From positions 1-63,091 of the forward strand of contig JAVBOY010000052.1 of assembly GCA_031550085.1 (NCBI GenBank): a stretch of 63,091 nt of DNA. The letters are read 5' to 3'. The position numbers were made by a program, and so were the translations under genes. Positions 18,490 to 26,965 of this stretch are shown here, piece after piece. The number at the start of each line of letters is the position of its first letter. Positions within the stretch are counted from its first letter, which is position 1. This DNA comes from UBA4417 sp031550085 (GTDB taxonomy: Bacteria > Bacteroidota > Bacteroidia > Bacteroidales > UBA4417). A model generated the notes under the pieces. The model searched no databases. It had not been told where the DNA came from and saw only the letters and a program-made list of their open reading frames with translations.

Positions 18490-19602
18490 TTACCGGCTCT
18501 TCCGGTAACTGAGCACCGCCCACGCATTGAACCCCAAAGCAAAGATGCAGAGTGCAAAAAGCTGGGGTAATAAATCGGCCATTCCGCTGCCTTTCAGGTA
18601 TACGGCACGCATGATTTGCATAAAATATTTCAACGGATTGAGGCCGGCAATAGCTTGCGCCCAACCGGGCATGCTGCTCACCGGAGTGAACAAGCCGCTC
18701 ATCAAGATGAAAATCATGATGAAAAAAAACATCACAAACATGGCTTGTTGCATGGTGCCGGAATAATTGGAAATCACCAAACCCAATCCGGAAACCACCA
18801 GGATATAAATACTCGCACAACCGTATAAGGTGAGCAGGCTTCCCACCGGGAAAAGCCGGTATACCGATGCGGCGATGCCCATTCCGATGGAAAGCACGAC
18901 AAACCCGATGATCCAGTAAGGAATGAGTTTTGCCAGAATAAACAGGAACTTGTGCACCGGCGTTACATTCATTTGTTCGATGGTTCCGGTTTCTTTTTCG
19001 CTGACAATATTCAATGCCGGCAAAAAACCCGCAAGCATCGTCAGCAACATCACCATGATTGCAGGAACCATAAAGACCTTGTAGTCCAAATGCGGATTGA
19101 ATTTGTTATAGGAAACAATGCTGATTACCGGTGCAACCGTCTTTCCTTTCGTCATCCCCGTTTCGTTAAGCAGTTCGCTCGAAAAGTCGCGGATGATCGA
19201 CGTCAAATAGGCCGAACCCAAACTGCCTTGGGTGCCGTTCACGGCGTTTGCCGAAATCAAAACTTCGGCCGATCCGTCTTTTAGCAAGTTTTTTTCAAAA
19301 TCAGGCTGTATTTCAAGGATGATATCGGATTTCCCCTGTTCAATGCTCTGCATGGCTTGCCGGTTGGTCGAAGAAACATCGGTAAGGTGAAAATAATTTG
19401 AGGAAGTGATTTTTTGCACCAGACGTTGCGAATACGTGCTGTGATCGGCATCGACGACACTGAGTTTCAGGTTCTTTATTTCCTGATTGGCCGCCCAGGG
19501 CATGACAAGCAACATCACAACCGGCAACAAAATCACCAACTTGGGCAGAAATGAATTCCTGAAAAACAGTTTAAATTCTTTTTCGATTAAAAACTTTAAC
19601 AT
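18490..19602 (-). CDS. ABC-2 type transporter permease (second permease)
   Basis: 370 residues. An N-terminal membrane helix (LPKLVILLPVVMLLVMPWA) is followed by a large extracytoplasmic domain at about 40-170, then five helices to the end with the ABC-2 signature region NIVSEKETGTIEQMNVTPV near 205 and FILMSGLFTPVSSMPGWAQ. This is the YhhJ/YbhR type that pairs with a related permease. It is 13 bases downstream of the first permease and probably forms a heterodimer with it, driven by the ATPase at 20799-21554. Substrate unknown; a drug or lipid is likely given the TolC/HlyD neighbours. Confidence 0.9.
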   Translation of the reverse strand: MLKFLIEKEFKLFFRNSFLPKLVILLPVVMLLVMPWAANQEIKNLKLSVVDADHSTYSQRLVQKITSSNYFHLTDVSSTNRQAMQSIEQGKSDIILEIQPDFEKNLLKDGSAEVLISANAVNGTQGSLGSAYLTSIIRDFSSELLNETGMTKGKTVAPVISIVSYNKFNPHLDYKVFMVPAIMVMLLTMLAGFLPALNIVSEKETGTIEQMNVTPVHKFLFILAKLIPYWIIGFVVLSIGMGIAASVYRLFPVGSLLTLYGCASIYILVVSGLGLVISNYSGTMQQAMFVMFFFIMIFILMSGLFTPVSSMPGWAQAIAGLNPLKYFMQIMRAVYLKGSGMADLLPQLFALCIFALGFNAWAVLSYRKSR

Positions 19603-19615
19603 AAACGTTTAATTA

Positions 19616-20755
19616 TCAGTTAATCAGGGTTTTAAATCTTTTGAGGCTGACAACGATTAAAAACAGCGCCATAAACACAAGGATGAGCAGTTGTTTTAAA
19701 ACAAAAACCGGTTCCACGCCTTGTATCATCAGTTTGCGGACGGCTTCGATATACCAGCGTACCGGCAAAATGCTTGAAATCCATTGCAGTATCACCGGCA
19801 TGCTGTCGATCGGGAAAATCATACCAGAAAGCAGCATGGTTGGCATCATCAGCCCCATGCCCGAAACCAGCATTGCCGTGACCTGCGTGTTTGCGACATT
19901 TGAAATTAGCAGCCCCAATGCCAGAGCAACCAAAATAAAAATCAACGACACCACCGTAAGCAAAAACAGGCTGCCTGCCACGGGAACTTTCAGTACAAAC
20001 ACCGACAGCAGCAAAATGGTGGTCAGATTGACGATGGACAGGGTAAAATAAGGTACGGCTTTCGCCAGAATAATGTAAATCGGCTTGATGGGTGAAGCCA
20101 GCAGCACTTCCATGGTTCCCATTTCCTTTTCGCGGACAATGGAAATAGAGGTCATCATGGCGCAAATCAGCATCAGAATTAAGCCCATAACACCGGGTAC
20201 AAAATTATACGCTCCTTTCATCTGGGGATTGTAAAGCATTTTTAGTTGCGGCGTGATCTGCAGCGGCATGGAATAGGTTGCGAGTAGTTCTTGCTGGTAC
20301 GAAGCAATGATTCCACCTGCATAATTGGTCAGCATCGTCGCCTGATTGGGATCGGTAGCATCGGCAATCAGTTGTACCGAAGCTTCGCCCGTATGCAAAA
20401 GGTTGTCCTGAAAATCATCGCCAAAAACCATGACCATATTTACTTTCCCTTGCTTGAAAACTTCCTCGATATCCTGAAAGCTGTGGAGTTCGTTCGTAAT
20501 TTCAAAATATTCGCTGGCCTGGAAACGGTCGATTAACCGCTGTGTCGCAACATCTTTTGACAAATCCAGCACGGCGACCTGGGCATTTTTCACCTCGGTG
20601 GTAATGGCAAATCCGAACAGAATAATCTGAATTACAGGCATCACCAAAAGAATCAACATGGTACGCCGGTCACGGAAAATATGGAAAAACTCCTTCCTGA
20701 CAAAACTCAGGAAAGGCGAGTGAAAATGGACGGATGAGGTATGTTTTTTTTTCAT
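19616..20755 (-). CDS. ABC-2 type transporter permease (first permease)
   Basis: 379 residues with the same architecture as the next gene: one N-terminal helix (RTMLILLVMPVIQIILFGFAI), an extracytoplasmic region at about 60-180, and five C-terminal helices with SIVREKEMGTMEVLLASPIKP near 210 and MLLSGMIFPIDSMPVILQW. These blocks are the YbhS/YbhR family signature. It lies 43 bases downstream of the ATPase gene. Confidence 0.92.
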   Translation of the reverse strand: MKKKHTSSVHFHSPFLSFVRKEFFHIFRDRRTMLILLVMPVIQIILFGFAITTEVKNAQVAVLDLSKDVATQRLIDRFQASEYFEITNELHSFQDIEEVFKQGKVNMVMVFGDDFQDNLLHTGEASVQLIADATDPNQATMLTNYAGGIIASYQQELLATYSMPLQITPQLKMLYNPQMKGAYNFVPGVMGLILMLICAMMTSISIVREKEMGTMEVLLASPIKPIYIILAKAVPYFTLSIVNLTTILLLSVFVLKVPVAGSLFLLTVVSLIFILVALALGLLISNVANTQVTAMLVSGMGLMMPTMLLSGMIFPIDSMPVILQWISSILPVRWYIEAVRKLMIQGVEPVFVLKQLLILVFMALFLIVVSLKRFKTLIN

Positions 20756-20798
20756 GAATTTCTTTTTAGTTGCGTTTTCTTCCGGTTATCCCCAAAGC

Positions 20799-21554
20799 TT
20801 AATTCTCACCCCGCGTCGCTTTTCTGGCCAACTGCTGGAATACTTCATCCATACTCTGAGCCTGAAATTGATTCCGGAGGTTCTGGGGCGTATCCAAAGC
20901 TTCTATTCGTCCGTCTACCATGATGGATACACGGTTGCAATATTCCGCTTCATCCATATAGTGCGTCGTCACAAAAGCAGTGATTCCGCGGTGGGCTGCC
21001 TGATAAATCAGTTCCCAAAACTGCCGGCGGGTTGCCGGATCGACTCCTCCGGTCGGCTCATCCAAAAACACTACCTGCGGCTCGTGAAAAATAGCAATCG
21101 AAAAAGCCAGTTTTTGCTTCCAGCCCAACGGCAACTCACGGACAAGCGTGTTCCGTTCGCCCACAAAACCGAGTTCTTCCAGAATTTCACCGGTTTTTTG
21201 TGCAATTTGCTTGCCAGGCATGCCATATATACCGGCAAAAAGGCGAATGTTTTCCCAGACTTTCAAATCTTCATAAAGCGAAAATTTTTGACTCATATAA
21301 CCAATGTGCTTTTTCACTGCTTCCGATTGCCTGGTAATATCAAACCCGGCCACCGTTCCTTTGCCCGAAGTGGGGCGGCTCAATCCGCACAACATCCGCA
21401 TGGCTGTGGTTTTTCCGGCGCCGTTGGCGCCCAAAAAACCGAATATTTCGCCTTTTTCGACCGTAAAAGAGATGTGGTCCACCGCCGTGAAATCGCCGAA
21501 TCGTTTCGTCAGGTTTTCGGCTTGGATTGAGAAAGAAGAATTGGGGTTATCCAT
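20799..21554 (-). CDS. ABC transporter ATP-binding protein
   Basis: 251 residues with one nucleotide-binding domain: Walker A GANGAGKTTAM near 39-49, Q-loop YMSQKFSLYEDL, Walker B VVFLDEPTGGVDP near 160 and H-loop TTHYMDEAEYCNR. The ABC signature appears as RELPLGWKQKLAFS, with LPLGW in place of the usual LSGGQ, a common variant in YbhF/YhiH-type proteins. It is expected to power the two downstream permeases. Confidence 0.93.
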   Translation of the reverse strand: MDNPNSSFSIQAENLTKRFGDFTAVDHISFTVEKGEIFGFLGANGAGKTTAMRMLCGLSRPTSGKGTVAGFDITRQSEAVKKHIGYMSQKFSLYEDLKVWENIRLFAGIYGMPGKQIAQKTGEILEELGFVGERNTLVRELPLGWKQKLAFSIAIFHEPQVVFLDEPTGGVDPATRRQFWELIYQAAHRGITAFVTTHYMDEAEYCNRVSIMVDGRIEALDTPQNLRNQFQAQSMDEVFQQLARKATRGEN

Positions 21555-21746
21555 TTTGTGTTTTTGTTCTGTTGTGATACAAAGATGTCGCCACGATGTG
21601 GCTATATCGGTTTAAATCATTTTCTTTTCTACTACAAAGATGCCGCCGTGATGCGGCTTCATTCGGCTTGGATTTTTAGCGGCGTAGCCGCGAAATCTTT
21701 GTAGTAGATCGTCATCCATTCGAAAAAAGCAGCGTAGCTGCGACAT
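21555..21746. repeat. REP-like hairpins on the downstream side of the transposase-like gene
   Basis: Four copies of one hairpin element are seen: 21578-21602 (stem GCCAC/GTGGC), 21633-21657 (GCCGC/GCGGC), inverted 21679-21703 (GCGGC/GCCGC) and inverted 21729-21749 (GCAGC/GCTGC). Each has an AAAGATGTC-type arm next to a 5-bp stem. Stem bases differ but pairing is kept. The last copy contains the TAG stop of the transposase-like gene. The second and third copies face each other, as in a BIME. Confidence 0.85.
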
Positions 21747-22208
21747 CTATTTAAAAAATTCAAAAAGATATCGTTCATCATATTCTATTTCGCTCTTTTC
21801 CAATATTTCCAAATACTCTTCTCTAAACGATTCCTTTTTATGATGCTCCGGCTGATTAAAAATATATTTCGCTACCTGATTGATTTGCGAACGGGAATAG
21901 GTAAAAGCACCAAAACCGTCCTGCCATGCAAAATTCCCTTCAACTTTTCCGCTTTTATTTAAAAATTTTGAGGAGTTTGCTTTTATATCTCCTGTTAATT
22001 CAGAAATTGAAATCGTCGGATGCAAACCCAACAAAATATGGGTATGATCCGGGTTGCAATAAATTGCCAACGGCTTGCATTTGTTGTTACTGATAATTCC
22101 GGAAATGTACTTTTCAAGTTCATCTCTAAAATTTTCCCGGATAACAGATTGCCGGTATTTCACAGCAAAAACAATCTGAACATAAAGTTGGGTGTAATTA
22201 TTTGCCAT
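21747..22208 (-). CDS. Y1 (HUH) transposase, IS200-like / REP-associated tyrosine transposase
   Basis: 153 residues, one Y1_Tnp domain. The HUH motif is NPDHTHILLGL with His55 and His57. The catalytic tyrosine is probably Tyr115 in QVAKYIFNQPEHH, with DGFGAFTYSRSQI just before it. There is no TnpB partner, and no IS ends of the IS605 type are seen. Instead the gene sits between clusters of REP-like hairpins, the arrangement of RAYT genes, which are thought to act on REP sequences rather than move a conventional IS. It lies on the same strand as the efflux genes, between the two ATPase genes. An alternative is a plain IS200 copy. Confidence 0.85.
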   Translation of the reverse strand: MANNYTQLYVQIVFAVKYRQSVIRENFRDELEKYISGIISNNKCKPLAIYCNPDHTHILLGLHPTISISELTGDIKANSSKFLNKSGKVEGNFAWQDGFGAFTYSRSQINQVAKYIFNQPEHHKKESFREEYLEILEKSEIEYDERYLFEFFK

Positions 22209-22224
22209 GTCAAATTATTATTTG

Positions 22225-22646
22225 TTCTTACAAAGATGTCGCCACTACGTGGCTTGATCGGTTTAAATCATTTCTTTTCTACAAAGATGTCGCCACTACG
22301 TGGCTTGATCGGTTTAAATCATTTCTTTTCTACAAAGATGTCGCCACTACGTGGCTTGATCGGTTTAAATCATTTCTTTTCTACAAAGATGTCGCCACTA
22401 CTACGTGGCTTGATCGGTTTAAATCATTTCTTTTCTACAAAGATGTCGCCACTACGTGGCTTGATCGGTTTAAATCATTTCTTTTCTACAAAGATGCTGC
22501 CGCTATGCGGCTTTATCGGTTCCTACCTGTTTTTTTCTACAAAGATTTCGCCACGATGTGGCTGTATTATTTTCTTTTTCAAAAAACATCGCCGCGATTT
22601 GGCTTTTATTCAGATTGGGTTTATTTGTAGCGTCGCTGCGATATTT
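22225..22646. repeat. 51-bp tandem array of REP-like hairpins
   Basis: Units begin TACAAAGATG at 22229, 22280, 22331, 22382, 22436, 22487 and 22538. Units 1, 2, 3 and 5 are essentially identical; unit 4 carries an extra CTA (54 bp); units 6 and 7 are diverged but keep the stem. Each has a 5-bp stem and 3-nt loop (GCCAC-TAC-GTGGC, or GCCGC-TAT-GCGGC in unit 6), then TTGATCGGTTTAAATCATTT and a T/C-rich tail. Degenerate copies continue to 22646. Because 51 is a multiple of three, open frames run through the array, giving a repeated 17-residue peptide that I take as a by-product. Confidence 0.92.
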
Positions 22647-22648
22647 TT

Positions 22649-23584
22649 CTACGATCCTCCTGCTGAAAGTTGCATAAAGCAATCTTCAACCGTAGGCCGA
22701 ATCTCTTTAATCATGATCTCCTGATGTCCCAGCTTTTCCAAATAGATCCGCAACTGTTCCATCCCAAGTTTTTCATGACTCTTTGTCAACGACTCCCCAT
22801 TAACGGTCACATGATGCACATCGCCAAAAGCAAAACAGGACTTTACCGCTTCGTGCTCGCGAAGGTCTTTCAGCAAACAGAACATTTCATGACTTTGTAC
22901 GGCCCACAAGGTCTCAGAAAATTGATGGACAATATTCTGCGGCGTATCTATTTTCAAAAAAGCGCCGTTTTGCATCAGTGCAATGCGGTTGCAAAGTGTT
23001 GCTTCGTCCATGTAAGGTGTCGATACCAAAATGGTAATCCCCTGCTGCCGCAATTTTTTAAGCATTTCCCACAACTCTTTCCGCGAAACCGGATCCACGC
23101 CGGTGGTGGGTTCATCCAGGAACAAAACAGAGGGTTTGTGGATCAATGCACAACTCAAGGCCAGTTTCTGCTTCATCCCTCCCGAGAGTTTCCCCGCTTT
23201 CCGGGTTTTGAACGGCTCAATTTGCTGGTAAATATCTTTGATAAGGTGGTAATTCTCCTGAATGGTGGTATTAAAAAGGGTTGCAAAAAATGCCAGGTTC
23301 TCCTCCACCGTTAAATCCTGATACAACGAAAATTTCCCGGGCATGTAACCGATCCGTTTACGGATTTCCTTGTAATCCTTCTGTACATCGCATCCATCCA
23401 CCAAAGCGGTTCCACTGTCGGCGAGCATCAAGGTGGTTAAAATACGGAACAAGGTCGTCTTGCCCGCTCCGTCGGGGCCGATAATTCCGAAGATTTCGCC
23501 CTCCAAGGCTTCAAAACAGAGATTATTGAGCGCCTGTATCTGCCCGAATCGTTTGCTGATGTTTTTTACTTCGACACTTGCCAT
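22649..23584 (-). CDS. ABC transporter ATP-binding protein (upstream ATPase)
   Basis: 311 residues. Walker A is GPDGAGKTTLF near 35-45, signature LSGGMKQKLALS near 134, Walker B SVLFLDEPTTGVDP near 153 and H-loop STPYMDEATLCNR. About 90 residues after the core form an accessory C-terminal domain. In YbhF-type proteins two such ATPase domains are fused; here they are separate genes, now held apart by the transposase-like gene and REP array. The gap to hlyD upstream is 407 bases of mosaic repeat. Confidence 0.92.
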   Translation of the reverse strand: MASVEVKNISKRFGQIQALNNLCFEALEGEIFGIIGPDGAGKTTLFRILTTLMLADSGTALVDGCDVQKDYKEIRKRIGYMPGKFSLYQDLTVEENLAFFATLFNTTIQENYHLIKDIYQQIEPFKTRKAGKLSGGMKQKLALSCALIHKPSVLFLDEPTTGVDPVSRKELWEMLKKLRQQGITILVSTPYMDEATLCNRIALMQNGAFLKIDTPQNIVHQFSETLWAVQSHEMFCLLKDLREHEAVKSCFAFGDVHHVTVNGESLTKSHEKLGMEQLRIYLEKLGHQEIMIKEIRPTVEDCFMQLSAGGS

Positions 23585-23991
23585 GGTTGTTTGGTGAATG
23601 GTACAGGGTTAATGGTGAAACAGGGGAAATGGGTTATTATATTTGGTTTTGATCGACTATAATAATTTAATCTAGCATTATTCTATTTTAATCGCATAGC
23701 ATGAAGGGTGAAATGGTTGTTGAATTGTTTATTGGTATCAGAAATCCTTTCTGCTAAAAAGTTACACAGAGAACCACTGAGAATTCACAGAGTTACACAG
23801 AGATTTGGTGTAAGCTTGTTAACTGAAAAGGTTTATCATTTATAACCTCGTTTACTGGTCTACTCGTCAACTTGTTTACTTTTATCAAAAAACACATTTT
23901 CAATTCTCAATTTTCAACTTTCAATTTAAAAAGTTCATCGTTCATCTCTCATCATTTATCGTTAAAATTCATTTACTCGTCAACTTGTTAA
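23585..23991. repeat. Mosaic intergenic repeat block, copy 4 (inverted)
   Basis: Read on the minus strand this gap repeats, in the same order, the modules of 15601-15805: the CTCTGTGAATTCTCAGTGG phrase, AGCAGAAAGGATTTCTGATA, AATAAACAATTCAACAACC and the GCGATTAAAATAGAATAATG core (23641-23697). Phrases of the TTTACTCGTCAACTTGTTAA and CAATTCTCAATTTTCAAC type fill the rest. It has no coding frame, yet lies inside the efflux gene cluster. Confidence 0.83.
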
Positions 23992-24894
23992 CTAAAAACT
24001 CATTTTCAACTCCCCATACATTCCCTTCTTGATATAGCCGTCATTTTTTACGGATATTTTTACGGCATACACCAAATTGGCCCGTTCGTCGCGGGTTTGA
24101 ATGGTCTTTGGGGTAAATTCGGCTTTGTCCGATATCCAGGTTACCGTTCCGGCATATTCCTTATTGCCCGATTCCCCCATATCGGCATATACTTTTACCG
24201 CTTGCCCGATTTTGATCGATGTGAGTTGGCTTGCAGTGATATAGGCCCTCAAATACATGGTTTGCAGATCGGCTAATTTAAAAAGCACTTTACCGGGAAC
24301 CGCCAGTTCGCCCGGCTCGGCATATTTGGCTAAAACCGTACCCGACATGGGAGCTTTGATGACACATTTTTTTAATTGGTCGTCCAGTTGGCGGATCTGC
24401 CATCCGGTAGCAGCGCCTTCATCGGTGATACCGGCATTTCCGGATTCCAACATGGTTTTTTGGGCCGCCAGTTGCTTTTCGAGTACGGCAATTTGCGCGG
24501 TAATATCGTCCACCTGCTTTTGATTGGCGGCATTGAGTTTTACCAAATTCTGGAAACGTTTTTGTTCGCGTCTGGCCGTTTCAATTTGTTGCTGTGTGGC
24601 GGCAATCTGCGTAGAAACATCCGTATAGCGGCTGTTGGTCGCTTTCAGTTTGGCTTCCAGTTGCTTTTTCTGGAAAAAAAGTTGTGTACTGTCGATATAG
24701 CCCACAACGGCGGCGGCTTCCACCACCTGACCTTCCTGCAAATCCAGTTGCATGATTTTGCCGTTTACTTCCGACGAAACCATCACTTCGGTAGTTTCGA
24801 ACACGCCAGACGCATCGTATTTTAAATTCTTTTTTGAGCAGGAAGCCAACGCAAGAACAAATAGGGCAAAGAGAAAGTATTTTGTCGTTTTCAT
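23992..24894 (-). CDS. HlyD/MFP-type efflux periplasmic adaptor, lipoprotein
   Basis: 300 residues. A signal peptide of about 18 residues ends at a lipobox (LALASC), so it is probably anchored as a lipoprotein. The order is lipoyl-like half (VNGKIMQLDLQEGQVVEAAAVVGYID), a long coiled coil at about 75-150, second half (CVIKAPMSGTVLAKYAEPGELAVPGKVLFKLADL) and a beta-barrel region. This is the adaptor that bridges an inner membrane ABC pump and a TolC channel. It lies 63 bases downstream of the TolC gene. Confidence 0.92.
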   Translation of the reverse strand: MKTTKYFLFALFVLALASCSKKNLKYDASGVFETTEVMVSSEVNGKIMQLDLQEGQVVEAAAVVGYIDSTQLFFQKKQLEAKLKATNSRYTDVSTQIAATQQQIETARREQKRFQNLVKLNAANQKQVDDITAQIAVLEKQLAAQKTMLESGNAGITDEGAATGWQIRQLDDQLKKCVIKAPMSGTVLAKYAEPGELAVPGKVLFKLADLQTMYLRAYITASQLTSIKIGQAVKVYADMGESGNKEYAGTVTWISDKAEFTPKTIQTRDERANLVYAVKISVKNDGYIKKGMYGELKMSF

Positions 24895-24957
24895 TTTTTA
24901 TATTTTAAAGTATTTATTATCAGGAATGAAGATCTTGATCGAATTCGGTTGCTTGCA

Positions 24958-26259
24958 TTAATTATTTACCGTGTTTTTCAAATTGTAAACGGCCATCAGC
25001 AATTGAATTTCATGCAAACTTTTAGCTTGTTTGGCAGTTTCTTCGGCGTTAACCTCCCGCAGGTAGTCGGTAACACTGAGGGTTCCGTTCTCCATTTTAG
25101 CCTCGGCCGATGTTTTTATGTTGTGCCGCAACCGGATGATTTCGTCGTCGTTGGCAAGAGTGGTCTTGAATTTTTCAATTTCGCTGCGCTGCTGATCTGC
25201 CAAAAGATTCGTATTAAAAAGAAAGGTTTCTTTTTGCGTTTCGATGTTCTGCTTGTTGATCTCAATCAATCGTTCATCATTTTTGGAAGTGTAATAATTG
25301 CCGATGCTCCACGAAGCGCGGACTCCTCCGATAAAATAGGGAGAAAAACCTTCTTTAAACATATTCAGGCCCGGTTGTCCATAACCACCTTGAAGAAAAG
25401 CGCCTAATTTCGGCCGGTTCCGCACCTGAATGTTTTCTTTTTGAACCTCCAACAAACTGCTTTGCAAACGGAACAAATCCAATTCCGGACGTTTGATGGT
25501 CGCCGTTTCAACCAGCAAATCAGCCGGAACAAGCAATGTGCTTCCTTCCGCAATATTTTCGCCGATCATAGCCGATAAAACTTTGGAATAAGCCTGGCGC
25601 ATAATTTGCAATTCGCTCCTACGCTGGATGTTGTTCAATTGTTCCACCCGCACCGCATCCAAATCAGCCTGATTGGCAACGCCGTTTGCCATAAAGCTTT
25701 CGATTTTATCGTAGTTGTTTTTCAATTCCGTTGCAAAGACCTCATTCTGGGATAATTGCTTATCAATCAATAAAATTCCAAAATAAAGCCCATTCACCCG
25801 TTCCTTGAGTGCATACAAATCCACTTCAAGTTTTTGGTTTTCCACCTGCGAACCGGTTTCAATGGTTTTCTTTTGCGTACGTGTAGCGCCGCCATCCCAA
25901 AGGGTTTGGTTTACTTCGGCCGTGAGCTGGTATTGGTCTTTGCTGAGCTTCGGAACCTCTACCGACGGAATGTTAACCGGGACTTCGGTTACTTCGGACT
26001 GGTACGTGGTCCGCGCGTTGAGCGTAAGCTGCGGCAGCCAGCTTTTCCCGGCATTTTCCAAATTATACGCCTTGCTTTGCTCGATTAAACCGTATTGCTT
26101 GATTTGGGGATAATTGGCCTTGGCTTTGGCCTGGCATTGTTCCAGCGTGAGTTGCGCCTGCAAACCAAAAACAGCCCCGAAAAAGAAAAACAGGAGTGCA
26201 AATTTTCTCGCAACGACAAGGTTTATCCGTTTTTTTGTAAAATAGTTTTGGGTATCCAT
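24958..26259 (-). CDS. TolC-family outer membrane efflux protein
   Basis: 433 residues. A signal peptide ends near residue 36 (FGLQAQ), followed by LTLEQCQAKAKANYPQIKQYGL, the usual TolC start. Two long helical repeats carry the OEP signature (SYQS-like strands, then ANGVANQADLDAVRVEQLN near 195 and NGTLSVTDYLREVNAEE near 400). It would form the trimeric channel for the adaptor and ABC pump encoded downstream on the same strand. Confidence 0.92.
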   Translation of the reverse strand: MDTQNYFTKKRINLVVARKFALLFFFFGAVFGLQAQLTLEQCQAKAKANYPQIKQYGLIEQSKAYNLENAGKSWLPQLTLNARTTYQSEVTEVPVNIPSVEVPKLSKDQYQLTAEVNQTLWDGGATRTQKKTIETGSQVENQKLEVDLYALKERVNGLYFGILLIDKQLSQNEVFATELKNNYDKIESFMANGVANQADLDAVRVEQLNNIQRRSELQIMRQAYSKVLSAMIGENIAEGSTLLVPADLLVETATIKRPELDLFRLQSSLLEVQKENIQVRNRPKLGAFLQGGYGQPGLNMFKEGFSPYFIGGVRASWSIGNYYTSKNDERLIEINKQNIETQKETFLFNTNLLADQQRSEIEKFKTTLANDDEIIRLRHNIKTSAEAKMENGTLSVTDYLREVNAEETAKQAKSLHEIQLLMAVYNLKNTVNN

Positions 26260-26295
26260 GGGGTTGGAATTAAATAAAAGTGATTCCTTTGAAGT

Positions 26296-26919
26296 TTATT
26301 TCTTTATCATCAATTGATTTAAAACAAGTTCCACATTATTCTTTTTGCGCTGCTGTAAAAAGGCTTGGTATTGCTCCTCGTTATTACCGGATAATTCCGC
26401 AATCAACGGGCTTGCAGCAAATATAAAGACATTGAGTGACACGATGTTAAGCAACAGGTCGATGGGCTGCACGGGATGAATGGTCCCCTTTGCGACCTCC
26501 TCCTCGATGGCTGCGGATAGTTTTCGTAAAATCCCTGCAGCACTCGGCATCAGCATCCGGAAAAAGGTTTTCTTCCGCTCGTCGTTGGTTAAAATCTCGT
26601 TGAAAATGAAAAACGGAAGCTTCGGATTTTCAGCAATGACATCAAAGTGGGTTTCGATTCCGAGTTTCAGTTTTTCGAAAAACGGCAAATCATGCTCAAA
26701 AATGTTGGCAAACGACCCGGCCAAGGTGGTGACCTTTTTTTGGAAAACCATATTGAACAAATTTTCTTTGGTGCGGAAATAGTAGTGCAACATCGCGTGG
26801 TTCACTCCCGCAGCCTTGGCAATGTTGGTGGTTTTCGACAAGGCATAGCCTTTATCCAAAAATTCTTGTTCCGCCGCTTGAAGGATGGATTGTTCCGTTG
26901 TTAATTCGTTATCAATCAT
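26296..26919 (-). CDS. TetR/AcrR-family transcriptional regulator
   Basis: 207 residues. The N-terminal helix-turn-helix is ILQAAEQEFLDKGYALSKTTNIAKAAGVNHAMLHYYFRTKENLF (about 13-57), the classic TetR_N layout. The C-terminal helices form a ligand-binding domain of unknown specificity. It is first in the efflux cluster, 36 bases ahead of the TolC gene, and a palindrome in its promoter is a likely self-operator. It probably represses the efflux genes until a substrate binds. Confidence 0.94.
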   Translation of the reverse strand: MIDNELTTEQSILQAAEQEFLDKGYALSKTTNIAKAAGVNHAMLHYYFRTKENLFNMVFQKKVTTLAGSFANIFEHDLPFFEKLKLGIETHFDVIAENPKLPFFIFNEILTNDERKKTFFRMLMPSAAGILRKLSAAIEEEVAKGTIHPVQPIDLLLNIVSLNVFIFAASPLIAELSGNNEEQYQAFLQQRKKNNVELVLNQLMIKK

Positions 26920-26934
26920 GTTTAACTTTATTAT

Positions 26935-26950
26935 TTAACATTTGTGTTAA
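26935..26950 (-). promoter_or_regulatory. Candidate TetR-family operator
   Basis: TTAACA-TTTG-TGTTAA is a perfect 6-4-6 palindrome between the -7 box at 26958-26965 and the regulator's start codon. It would cover the start of transcription, a suitable place for repression. Confidence 0.6.
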
Positions 26951-26957
26951 TTTTTGG

Positions 26958-26965
26958 CAAATGTA
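26958..26965 (-). promoter_or_regulatory. -7 box of the TetR-efflux operon
   Basis: On the minus strand TACATTTG matches TAnnTTTG. It lies about 40 bases before the regulator's start. The remaining gap to 27230 shows nothing else. Confidence 0.6.

Noticed and set aside
20799..21554. Degenerate signature motif as a sign that the ATPase is dead
   Set aside because: LPLGW in place of LSGGQ occurs in ATPases of this subfamily, and Walker A, Walker B and the His loop are intact.
22225..22646. CRISPR array
   Set aside because: Units are direct 51-bp repeats with no unique spacers and no cas genes nearby.
22020..22724. Long plus-strand frame through the 51-bp array with repeats of TKMSPLRGLIGLNHFFS
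   Set aside because: It exists only because the repeat unit is a multiple of three and runs antisense over real genes at both ends. A second frame shows the same effect, and there is no promoter or ribosome-binding site.
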